NCBI RefSeq assembly: GCF_002303885.1
Contig: NZ_MRCM01000015.1
Location: 1-64,000, forward strand
DNA: 64,000 nucleotides
Direction: 5' to 3'
Source of the DNA: Flavobacterium sp. ACN2
GTDB taxonomy: Bacteria > Bacteroidota > Bacteroidia > Flavobacteriales > Flavobacteriaceae
This document shows positions 35,208 through 43,296 of the stretch, in pieces. A program made the translations under genes and the position numbers. The notes under the pieces were generated by a model. The model saw only the letters and a program-made list of their open reading frames with translations. It was not told the DNA's origin and ran no database searches. Position 1 is the stretch's first letter. The number at the start of each line of letters is the position of its first letter.

Positions 35208-36266
35208 ATGAAACCATTTTTGTTCACTTTATTATTAGCAGGAGCTTTAAGCGTTCAGGCCCAAAACGACAATCTGAAAATGAACCAGCTTCAAGTTATC
35301 GGATCGCATAACAGTTACCGTCACGCGATCGAAACGGACTTATACAATACCATTCAGGCACGAGACACTTCTCGTTCGCTTAAGGGTTTACAATATACTC
35401 ACATCAGTATTACAGATCAATTAAACAAAGGTCTACGCAATCTGGAAATTGATATTTTTGCTGACGCGAAAGGCGGAAAATATACTCATCCGAAAGGTTT
35501 AGATATCGCAAAATCTGAAGAAGCGTACGACCCAGATGGATTAATGAAAAAACCTGGCTTTAAAGTTTTCCACATGCCGGATATCGATTTTAGAACTTCT
35601 TGCTACACTTTTGAAATCTGTTTGCAGGAACTAAAAAAATGGTCTAATGCCAATCCAAATCATATTCCCGTTTTTATCACTTTAGAGCCAAAAGACGGCG
35701 ATGCTAATTTCTTCGGAACAAAACCAGAAGATTTCACTGCATCCGTTTTTGATGAAATGGATAAAGTAATTCGAAAAGAATTAGGAAAAGACAAATTGAT
35801 TACGCCAGATATGGTACGAGGAAAATACAAAACACTTGAAGAAGCCGTTTTGCATGACAACTGGCCAACTTTAAAAGAAGCAAAAGGACGATTCTTATTC
35901 TTATTAGATAATAACGGCGCAAAAAGAGATTTGTACGCATTGAATCATCCGTCCCTTAAGGGACGCGCCGTTTTCATTAACGCCGAACCCGGAAAACCAG
36001 AAGCCGCAGCATTATTCAGAAATAATTCTGAAGATCCACAGATTGAAGATTTAGTTAAAAGAGGATATTTAATAAGAACAAGAGCAGATTCTCACACCAA
36101 AGAAGCGCGTGCTAACGATTATTCGCATTTTGAAGCAGCTAAAAAATCAGGCGCACAAATCATCACAACCGATTATTATCTTCCAAGCACTTTCTTTAAT
36201 TCACCGTACCAAATTAAATACGATGATGGAAGTTATGTTAGAAATAATCCTGTTACTGGAAAATAG
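35208..36266 (+). CDS. Secreted phosphoinositide-specific phospholipase C-like enzyme
   Basis: About 352 residues from the ATG at 35208; that start gives a clean signal peptide (MKPFLFTLLLAGALSVQA, then Q), whereas upstream starts do not. It belongs to the Ca2+-dependent PI-PLC-like family: IGSHNSYRHA carries catalytic His34 and the FHMPDIDFRTSCYTFEICL block carries the second histidine, His122. VFITLEPKDGDANFF and ITTDYYLPS-type segments supply acidic residues for metal binding. It probably cleaves a phosphodiester in a phospholipid or similar head group outside the cell. It is divergent from the ECF/SusCD operon and precedes the phosphoesterase gene at 36503, separated by a repeat-rich gap. 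Confidence 0.88.
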   Translation: MKPFLFTLLLAGALSVQAQNDNLKMNQLQVIGSHNSYRHAIETDLYNTIQARDTSRSLKGLQYTHISITDQLNKGLRNLEIDIFADAKGGKYTHPKGLDIAKSEEAYDPDGLMKKPGFKVFHMPDIDFRTSCYTFEICLQELKKWSNANPNHIPVFITLEPKDGDANFFGTKPEDFTASVFDEMDKVIRKELGKDKLITPDMVRGKYKTLEEAVLHDNWPTLKEAKGRFLFLLDNNGAKRDLYALNHPSLKGRAVFINAEPGKPEAAALFRNNSEDPQIEDLVKRGYLIRTRADSHTKEARANDYSHFEAAKKSGAQIITTDYYLPSTFFNSPYQIKYDDGSYVRNNPVTGK

Positions 36267-36275
36267 TTTTTTTTT

Positions 36276-36485
36276 GTTTCAGGTTTCAAGTTTCAAGTTA
36301 TTTCTGGAACGGGAAACGTGAAAATTGAAATAATAATAATTTTAACCGCAAAGAGCGCTAAGATTTTTTATTTAAGATTGCGTTTACAAACGCAAAGTTA
36401 GCAAAGCTTTGTGTTCTTTGATTTTTATAAATCATGCTCAAAAATCTTTGCGCCCTTTGCGTAAACTCTTTGCGCTCTTTGCGGT
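36276..36485. repeat. Two repeat families between PI-PLC-like and phosphoesterase genes
   Basis: The left part (36276-36330) holds TTTCAGG/TTTCAAG words of the family at 19089. The right part has a perfect 14-base inverted pair, ACCGCAAAGAGCGC at 36345-36358 and its complement at 36472-36485, with further CTTTGCG words inside. It resembles the element at 38443-38606. No gene is seen. Confidence 0.82.
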
Positions 36486-36502
36486 AAAAAAAAACAAAAC
36501 CT

Positions 36503-38434
36503 ATGAATTCAAGATATACATTTTTACATATACTGTTCTTTGTCGTTTTTTTCAACAATACTTCATCAGCACAAAAAGTAAAAAACCTCAACGGAACGCA
36601 AATCGCATTTTTATCAGATGTCCATCTACAGGATTTATTCGGAAGATTTTCAGATTCAGATTATAAAGGCGTTATAAATCCGAAAACGGGAGAATATGTT
36701 TTGGTGCGAACGATGTCATCTCAGTTGCATTCTACTCGAATATTCAATGAAAATTATTTCGCCTTTATAGCCGCTTTAGAAGATATCGCTAAGCGCAAAA
36801 TCAAATACGTCGCACTTCCTGGAGATTATACCGATGACGGACAGCCAATTCACGTTCGCGGATTAGCCAAAATATTAGAACAATACACCAAAAAGTACGG
36901 AATAGAATTCTTCATCACCACAGGAAATCACGATCCGGTTGGGCCATTTGCTCAAGAATCTGGAAAAGAAGATTTCTTAGGGAATGATGGCAAAAGTCAG
37001 CCCATTTTTAGCAAAGACGGCCTTTATAAGCCCAATGTAAACACCGAACAGCCAGTAGTTGTTACCGCCGATATTGCTAAAATGGGTTATTTAGGAATTA
37101 CAGATCAGCTTCATGATTTTGGTTTTCATCCAAATAAAAAATACAAATTCTGGGCAACTCCATTTTCTACATATTCAAGCAAGAATTATACATTCGAAAA
37201 AGCTTTAGAAAGTGCAAAATTGGCAAATCGCGTATACGAAGTAGCACCTGGTTACGAAGTTCCAGATGTTAGTTATGTCGTAGAACCTATCGACGGACTT
37301 TGGCTGATGGCCATTGACGGAAATGTTTATATCCCAAAGAAAAATGCTTCTGCAGAGAAAGATTCCAAAAATTACAGCGAAGCCAGCACGGGTTATAACA
37401 ATGTGCTTTCGAACAAAAGACATCTTATAAAATGGGTTGAAACTATTTCGACGGAAGCCAAAAAACAAGGAAAAACTTTAATCGCTTTCAGCCATTTCCC
37501 TATGATTGATTTTAATGATGACGCTTCCGCGGAAATTAAAGAATTGCTTGGTCCAAACAAATGGCAATTAAACCGAGTTCCTGTCGAAGAAGTAGCACAA
37601 GTTTTTGCAGATGCGGGATTGAAGATTCATTTTGGAGGTCATATGCATATCAACGATACGGGAGTTCGAACTTCAGCAAAAGGAAATACTTTGGTTAACA
37701 TTCAGACTCCATCGCTTGCAGCCTACATTCCTGCTTATAAATTATTGAGTTTCAAAAAAGATAATCTCGTAGATATTCAAACCATTACTATTGATAATGT
37801 TCCGAGATACAACGAACTTTTTGATTTATACAAAATGGAATATCAGTTTTTACAAAGTCAGAACGCCCAAGACATTTGGAATGCCGATATTTTAAAAACA
37901 AAAAATTATCACGATTTTACCGATTTTCATTTAAAAGAATTAGTTCGACTTCGTTTCTTAAAAGACGATTGGCCTTCTGCTTTCAAAGATTTAATATTGA
38001 ATGTTTCTGCGAAGGATTTACTGGTTTTAGCCAATATGCAATCCAATCAAGATTTTGATTTTATACTAAAAAATAAAGAGCAGTTTCAAGAACAATGGAA
38101 AGAAGCTGAAGCTAAATCAGAAAAAATCCTAACTCAGAATAAACTCAAAAAAGAAAACTTTAATTGGACGGGTTATGATCTTCTAGTAGATTTTTATCGT
38201 TTTAGAAGTGCAGATGAATTGGCTTTGGCTGATGTTGGAATTCAAAGAGCAAAAGAATATAAAGTTTTGTCTGATTTATTTTTAGAAGGTTCCAAAGCTG
38301 ATCTTTCAAAAGATACTCCGTTGCAAAAACAGATGAAGTTATTCCTAATCATCTTCAATAAATTCATGCACGAAGTTCCAGCAGATCATTTTACAGTTGA
38401 TTTGAAAAATGGTGAGATTAAGAGTGTCAAGTGA
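36503..38434 (+). CDS. Large secreted calcineurin-type phosphoesterase
   Basis: A 643-residue secreted metallophosphoesterase. The signal peptide ends near residue 23. The metal-binding motifs are DVH at 39-41, GDYTDDG at 107-113, GNHD at 141-144, HFP (SHFPM) and GGHMH. Roughly 400 N-terminal residues form the enzyme; the rest is a helical domain of unknown function, unusually long for the class. Such enzymes hydrolyse phosphomonoesters or diesters. The preceding gene encodes a PI-PLC-like enzyme, so a two-step release of phosphate or inositol from phospholipid head groups is a plausible shared job. Substrate unproven. Confidence 0.9.
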   Translation: MNSRYTFLHILFFVVFFNNTSSAQKVKNLNGTQIAFLSDVHLQDLFGRFSDSDYKGVINPKTGEYVLVRTMSSQLHSTRIFNENYFAFIAALEDIAKRKIKYVALPGDYTDDGQPIHVRGLAKILEQYTKKYGIEFFITTGNHDPVGPFAQESGKEDFLGNDGKSQPIFSKDGLYKPNVNTEQPVVVTADIAKMGYLGITDQLHDFGFHPNKKYKFWATPFSTYSSKNYTFEKALESAKLANRVYEVAPGYEVPDVSYVVEPIDGLWLMAIDGNVYIPKKNASAEKDSKNYSEASTGYNNVLSNKRHLIKWVETISTEAKKQGKTLIAFSHFPMIDFNDDASAEIKELLGPNKWQLNRVPVEEVAQVFADAGLKIHFGGHMHINDTGVRTSAKGNTLVNIQTPSLAAYIPAYKLLSFKKDNLVDIQTITIDNVPRYNELFDLYKMEYQFLQSQNAQDIWNADILKTKNYHDFTDFHLKELVRLRFLKDDWPSAFKDLILNVSAKDLLVLANMQSNQDFDFILKNKEQFQEQWKEAEAKSEKILTQNKLKKENFNWTGYDLLVDFYRFRSADELALADVGIQRAKEYKVLSDLFLEGSKADLSKDTPLQKQMKLFLIIFNKFMHEVPADHFTVDLKNGEIKSVK

Positions 38435-38442
38435 TTCTCTTT

Positions 38443-38606
38443 TTTAACCGCAAAGCACGCAAAGTTTTTTATCTCTGCAAACCTATTAAAAACGTAAAGT
38501 TCGCAAAGCTAAACCTAAAGCTTTGCGAACTTTTTTTATTTTATAAAATTTAGTCTTAAAAAACTTTGCGCTCTTTGCGTAAACCTTAGCGTTCTTTGCG
38601 GTTAAA
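38443..38606. repeat. Nested inverted repeat, CTTTGCG family
   Basis: The outer arms TTTAACCGCAAAG (38443-38455) and its complement (38594-38606) match perfectly. Inside, a 15-base perfect stem, 38496-38510 with 38519-38533 (core GTTCGCAAAGC), is followed by T residues. The layout parallels the repeat at 36345-36485. The gap between the phosphoesterase and GH18 genes is 279 bases and contains nothing else. Confidence 0.88.
38496..38537 (+). terminator. Likely terminator of the phosphoesterase gene
   Basis: The 15-base stem inside the repeat has an eight-base loop and ends in a run of T on the plus strand, about 60 bases after the phosphoesterase stop. The element is also part of the nested repeat family, so its primary role is uncertain. 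Confidence 0.6.
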
Positions 38607-38623
38607 CATAAAGCTTTCATCAT

Positions 38624-38656
38624 AAAAAAGGCCGTCCAAATAGACAGCCCTTTTCA
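38624..38656 (-). terminator. Terminator of the GH18 gene
   Basis: AAAGGGCTGTC and GACGGCCTTT pair (one mismatch) around a six-base loop on the minus strand, followed by a T-run. It lies 58 bases after the GH18 stop. Confidence 0.75.
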
Positions 38657-38713
38657 TCACATTAAAACCTAAAATTTAATGTATCTAAAACCATTATGGC
38701 AAATGGGTTATGA

Positions 38714-40339
38714 TTATTTTTTAATAAAACGTCTTACTGTCTTTATTCCGTTTTTCTCTACCGAAATCAGATAAATTCCTGTTTTTAAAGTCGAAACATC
38801 AATACTGTTATTGTTTACGGTTTGAGAAAAAACAGTCGCACCGCCTTCTGTATTGATTACATTTACATTTCCACCAGAAACCTCTGTGCTGAAGAAAAGC
38901 TGACTTTCAGTCGGATTCGGATAAATTTCTAAACTCGCAATTGATTGTTCTGTGCTTGCAGGAGCAGATTTAGCCGTTGAACCCGATTTTGTAATTCTAA
39001 ACCAATTTATATTAAAACCTGTGTTTTGAACATATATCCCGAAATTGTACGTTCCAGCATTTACATTTACCGTTTGAGTAATCGTCTGCCAGTTTTGCCA
39101 TCCTCCTGTATTTGGCACATTTATAGCACCAAGCTGAATAGTTCCTGCATTTAAATCAGATGATAATCTTCCGCCCGTAACTGCACTTGCTACTCGATAT
39201 TCTATTTGATAGGAACCAGAAGTTGGAAAATTAATATTGTAATAAGCCATCCAGTCGCCTGTGTCGCAATATCCAACATTTAATCCACCACCTGTATCGG
39301 TTGTTGCTTCGGTTTGAACACCACTCATCGTATTATAATTTTCAGCCTGAATTGTAGTTCCAGTTGCTGGAGGATTACTTCCTGTAATTACCTGATTAAC
39401 GGCTGTCAGTAAAGATTTAGATCCTGTTGCATCTTGAGACAATTCCCAAATCATAACTCCGCCTGCGTTTTGAATCGCAAAAGTCGTTTTTTGTTTGATA
39501 GTTGGAATTCCGTTATAATAAATCGTATTTCCAACCTGATCCAGATTCTCCGCTCCTGGATATTGCGCTACAATATTCGCATAAGAAATTCCTTGATTAG
39601 CAGAGGCTCCAAAACCGTAACCATAAAACGGAAGTCCAATGATAGCTTTACTTGCTGGCAATCCTCTCCCTGTCCAATAATTAAACTGATTTACCGCCAT
39701 GCTGTAAGGCGAATGCTGTCCCGGATTATTTGGTGCCCAAGGCCCAGTTGCATCATAAGCCATGATATTGATCCAGTCGTAAGCTGCAAAAGTAGATGAA
39801 GGTACATTGGCACCACCATATCCTTCTGAAAGCGCTGCTGAAATCAATTTGCCATTGGCATGCAATTTATTAGCCAAAGCAATCACAAATCCGCCGTAAT
39901 CTCCATTAATTGCTGGACCTTCTAGATCTACGTCTACACCGTCAAAATTATGGGCTACAACATAATCGTAAATTTTCTGAATGAAAGCCGTTCTGTTGGC
40001 GGGCGTAATTAAATTGAAATAATTATCACGAATTGGTCCGCCTTCAGAAACAGAACCACCTCCAAGCGATACAAAAACTTTTACGTTTTGGGCATGCGCC
40101 GCATTAATAATGGCATTACTTCCTGAATTAAAACTCAAATATCCGTTGGCATCAGGATTTTCAAAAGCAATATTAATATGCGTTAATTTACTGTACTGAA
40201 TCGTACTCGAAAAAGCATTCAAGTCGATCCAGTTGGGAACGTAAGCTATTACTTTCTTTTGGGCCGAAACTAAATTAAAGACACCCAACACTAAAATAAT
40301 CATGCATTTCTGCAGCATTCTTTTGTAATTGTTTTTCAT
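38714..40339 (-). CDS. GH18 chitinase-type enzyme with CBM6 and T9SS tail
   Basis: A 541-residue secreted enzyme. After the signal peptide (to about residue 26) a GH18 barrel shows SLGGGS near residue 91 and the signature DGVDVDLE at 133-140, with Glu140 as acid and Asp137/Asp139 as helpers. It therefore probably hydrolyses chitin or a chitin-like polymer. A CBM6-like beta-sandwich follows (about 330-455; IQAENYNTMSG ... GTYNFGIYVQNTG). The end is a T9SS type A sorting domain (YPNPTESQ ... GIYLISVEKNG ... RRFIKK). The CBM6 is almost identical in pattern to the one in the GH64 enzyme next door. It is the last of the minus-strand GH genes. Confidence 0.93.
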   Translation of the reverse strand: MKNNYKRMLQKCMIILVLGVFNLVSAQKKVIAYVPNWIDLNAFSSTIQYSKLTHINIAFENPDANGYLSFNSGSNAIINAAHAQNVKVFVSLGGGSVSEGGPIRDNYFNLITPANRTAFIQKIYDYVVAHNFDGVDVDLEGPAINGDYGGFVIALANKLHANGKLISAALSEGYGGANVPSSTFAAYDWINIMAYDATGPWAPNNPGQHSPYSMAVNQFNYWTGRGLPASKAIIGLPFYGYGFGASANQGISYANIVAQYPGAENLDQVGNTIYYNGIPTIKQKTTFAIQNAGGVMIWELSQDATGSKSLLTAVNQVITGSNPPATGTTIQAENYNTMSGVQTEATTDTGGGLNVGYCDTGDWMAYYNINFPTSGSYQIEYRVASAVTGGRLSSDLNAGTIQLGAINVPNTGGWQNWQTITQTVNVNAGTYNFGIYVQNTGFNINWFRITKSGSTAKSAPASTEQSIASLEIYPNPTESQLFFSTEVSGGNVNVINTEGGATVFSQTVNNNSIDVSTLKTGIYLISVEKNGIKTVRRFIKK

Positions 40340-40414
40340 AATAATTGTTTTAATAGATTAATAAACTCGTAAACATGGGACGGTTATTTGAGTACTTTCT
40401 ATTTAGATTTTAGA

Positions 40415-40441
40415 TTGGGATTTGGCTTTGCCAAATCCCAA
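40415..40441. repeat. Perfect 12-base hairpin between GH18 and GH64 genes
   Basis: 40415-40426 (TTGGGATTTGGC) pairs exactly with 40430-40441 around TTT. AATCTAAAATC words surround it (40400-40410 and 40473-40505). With no T-run on the minus strand it may be an mRNA-stability or processing hairpin rather than a terminator. Confidence 0.75.
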
Positions 40442-40515
40442 CTAGGATAGTGTACAAGTGATTTCAAAATAATCTAAAATCTAAAATCTGCAATCTAAAA
40501 TCACTTTAATCTAAA

Positions 40516-43170
40516 CTATTTCTTTATGAATCGTTTGATGGTTTGTTTGCCATCTTTTTCAAAAACTATAAAATAGATTCCTTTTCTAAGATGCGAAACA
40601 TCAAAACTATTGTTGTTGATTTTTTGAGATGCTACAGTAGATCCTGTTTGTGAATCGACTATTTTTACGCTTCCTCCAGAAAGATCTGTTGTTACATACA
40701 ACGTATTTTCAACTGGACTTGGATAAACATTTAAAACAGCTTCTTCTGGTTCTTCAAGAGTTTCAACTGAAGCCATTCTTGCTGTTCCTCCTACTACTTT
40801 TGTAATTTTAATCCAGTTGATATTCATTCCTGTATTCTGAATGTAGATTCCGAAATTATATGTTCCTGCATTTACATTTACAGTCTGCGAAACGGTATGC
40901 CAATTTTGCCAACCTCCCGTATTCGGAATATCAACATTTCCTAAAACGACAGCTCCAGCATTCAAATCAGAAGATAATCTTCCTCCCGTAACACCGCTTG
41001 CTACCCGATATTCAATTAAATAAGAACCAGTTGTTGGGAAATTAATATTGTTATACGCCAGCCAGTCCCCTGTTTCTGTATAACCAACGTTTGAGCCTCC
41101 ACCTGTATCGGTAGTCGCTTCAACTTGAATACCGCTCATTGCTGAATAATCTTCTGCCTGAATCAATACAGAAGTTTGAGAACTAGTTGCTGGAACCAAC
41201 TTCCATTGTCCGCAAGTTTGATTGTTGTTATCCCATTGCTGTACAATTGCTCCAGAAGCGGTACTAGCTCCTGCCACCTCAACAATTCTTCCGCTATGAC
41301 GGGCCACAATTTTATAATAGCCATCGCCTGTAGCAACCAAAATAAACTGCTGATTTGTTGTAGCATTGTATGGATACTGTTCTACTCTTGCGCCATTTGC
41401 TTTATTGAAGTTATTAATGTCCATTGACATTCCGCTGTGGTTGGCAATGATTTTATACATTCCATCACCTAAATGCGTGAAAGTAAATTTCTGATTATTT
41501 CCAGAATTCAAAGCGCCTTGATTGATTCCTGCTCCGTTTGACATACTCGAATTCCAAACATCCATATATAATCCGCTGTTTCTGTTTTGAAGAAAGAAAG
41601 TCTGGTTTCCTAAAGTTGTCGTTCCGTTTGCAATAATTCTGATTGAACTTACTTTATCATTCCAAGTGGTATTCAAACAAGAATTATCAGAATTGATTAC
41701 AGTTGAAGCTCCGCCGAAATTATCATCTTGATATAAAATCGCCTGATAACCGGGAGTAATTTTAAGCGAAGAAATATCATCATTTAAAACTCCTAAAGAA
41801 TTTAAACGAGCCAGATTATAATCTCCAATCGTTAATCCGCCAGAAAAACCTGTGTAGTTACAATCTTTATAAACAGTGATTACATCTGTTGTAGCTGGAA
41901 CTGAAGGAGTAGTAAGTCCATAATAACCTCCAAATGTAGCAATGACTTTTGTTGGCTGTGGCGAATGAAGCGATGGCGACTGATCGGCAACGTCATCATA
42001 CGCAAATCCGTAAGCCAAATTATCAATATTAATTCCTGGTAAATGCCAGAATTTAGAATAATGATTGGTTGGATTTACTTGATAATATTTCGATGCATCG
42101 TACCAATTTTGCTGTTGCGGATTTGCTGTTGTAGTATTTACCACATGTCGGTTGATCGCTGCTGTTAACTGAGCCTGAATTACTAAGTCTAAATCTCCAT
42201 CAACCAATCTTCTGTCCAAAACACCTTTTCCTTCAAGTGCTTCTTGCGTTGTTGGCCTATTTTGAACACGTCCAGTTCTTCCGACAAAAGCACCAGATTG
42301 TCCCACCATTTCTAATTGTTCTCCAATAACTCTTCCTTTAAAAACTCCCGCATCTCCTGCATAAAAGATCAAGTCTTCATTTTTGTATTTATTCCAAATC
42401 GCATCGATATATGATTTTAAATAATTAGCGTATGGTCCTGATCCTTCAGCATAAGTAGCTGTTTTAGAAGGAGCGGTAATTTCTCCAGTTGCATCATTGA
42501 CACAGCCTTGAAATTCTGCTGGAACATTCGCTTTAAAAGCTGCAACAATATCTGCATGCTTTTTTAAATCTCCCACCTTCTTTTGATATCCGTTGGCACC
42601 AAACAATTCCAATCCCATTGGATATTTATATGAATCGACTCTTGTTGGATTTCCGAAGAAACCATATTGATTATTAGTCAATTCGATCATTTCATACAAA
42701 ATTCCCTGATTTGGATCTGTTGCGTTCTGCGGATTTGGCGATGCATATCCCGAAGGTGCTCCGCTTGCTCCAAAAAAGTAAAAGTACAATTGTGAACCTT
42801 TTGAAATAAAAACTCGACACCCAGCAATTAATGGCAAAGTGAAGGTTTTGTTTGGAATTTCACTCAGTTTTGTAAAACATGCGGCATATTTTGAGTTTTG
42901 TCCTGGCCCTGTGTTTCCGCCATAAGTGGGTCCTGTAACGGTATTATAAGAAGCATTCATGGGCAAAACCTGACTTGTCTTGGCATTGACCCAAACGTGA
43001 TTTCCTGTAGTATAATCGATTCCTACAATGGCAACATATAGGTCGCTGTCTGCAAATGTCGAATTATTACTAATCGTAAATGGTACAGGCCCTTGAGCAT
43101 GCATTAGGCTTGAAAACACTAAAAAAAGTGTCATCAAAAAAGAAAATCTTTGAAGTCTAATTTTATTCAT
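40516..43170 (-). CDS. GH64 beta-1,3-glucanase with crystallin-like, ricin-like, CBM6 and T9SS domains
   Basis: An 884-residue multi-domain secreted enzyme. After the signal peptide (to about residue 25) comes a GH64 glucanase/thaumatin-like domain (to about 425: VPFTISNNSTF, IPNKTFTLPLIAGCRVFISKG, FQGCVN). A beta/gamma-crystallin-like module follows (about 430-512: ILYQDDNFGG), then a ricin B-like carbohydrate-binding module (about 515-665, repeated IANHSGMSMDIN-like units) and a CBM6 (about 670-795). The end is a T9SS type A tail (VYPSPVENTLYV ... GIYFIVFEKDG ... RRFIKK-type). It should cut beta-1,3-glucan (laminarin or fungal wall) and bind it through several modules. It lies between GH16 and GH18 genes on one strand. 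Confidence 0.92.
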   Translation of the reverse strand: MNKIRLQRFSFLMTLFLVFSSLMHAQGPVPFTISNNSTFADSDLYVAIVGIDYTTGNHVWVNAKTSQVLPMNASYNTVTGPTYGGNTGPGQNSKYAACFTKLSEIPNKTFTLPLIAGCRVFISKGSQLYFYFFGASGAPSGYASPNPQNATDPNQGILYEMIELTNNQYGFFGNPTRVDSYKYPMGLELFGANGYQKKVGDLKKHADIVAAFKANVPAEFQGCVNDATGEITAPSKTATYAEGSGPYANYLKSYIDAIWNKYKNEDLIFYAGDAGVFKGRVIGEQLEMVGQSGAFVGRTGRVQNRPTTQEALEGKGVLDRRLVDGDLDLVIQAQLTAAINRHVVNTTTANPQQQNWYDASKYYQVNPTNHYSKFWHLPGINIDNLAYGFAYDDVADQSPSLHSPQPTKVIATFGGYYGLTTPSVPATTDVITVYKDCNYTGFSGGLTIGDYNLARLNSLGVLNDDISSLKITPGYQAILYQDDNFGGASTVINSDNSCLNTTWNDKVSSIRIIANGTTTLGNQTFFLQNRNSGLYMDVWNSSMSNGAGINQGALNSGNNQKFTFTHLGDGMYKIIANHSGMSMDINNFNKANGARVEQYPYNATTNQQFILVATGDGYYKIVARHSGRIVEVAGASTASGAIVQQWDNNNQTCGQWKLVPATSSQTSVLIQAEDYSAMSGIQVEATTDTGGGSNVGYTETGDWLAYNNINFPTTGSYLIEYRVASGVTGGRLSSDLNAGAVVLGNVDIPNTGGWQNWHTVSQTVNVNAGTYNFGIYIQNTGMNINWIKITKVVGGTARMASVETLEEPEEAVLNVYPSPVENTLYVTTDLSGGSVKIVDSQTGSTVASQKINNNSFDVSHLRKGIYFIVFEKDGKQTIKRFIKK

Positions 43171-43216
43171 ATCTAAATAATTTTGGGGTTACATAATAAT
43201 TAGATTCTAAAACTGA

Positions 43217-43281
43217 AGTCATTTGAAAATGACTAAATAATTCCGCCAGGTGCAATTGGTCTGCCCTCCTTGAATTGCACC
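43217..43281. repeat. Two hairpins between GH64 and GH16 genes
   Basis: AGTCATTT-GA-AAATGACT at 43217-43234 is a near-continuous palindrome. GGTGCAATT at 43249-43257 pairs perfectly with 43273-43281 around a 15-base loop. Neither has a T-run on the minus strand. They could be regulatory sites for the GH64 gene or stabilise the GH16 mRNA. Confidence 0.55.
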
Positions 43282-43296
43282 CAACGGATTTAAAAA

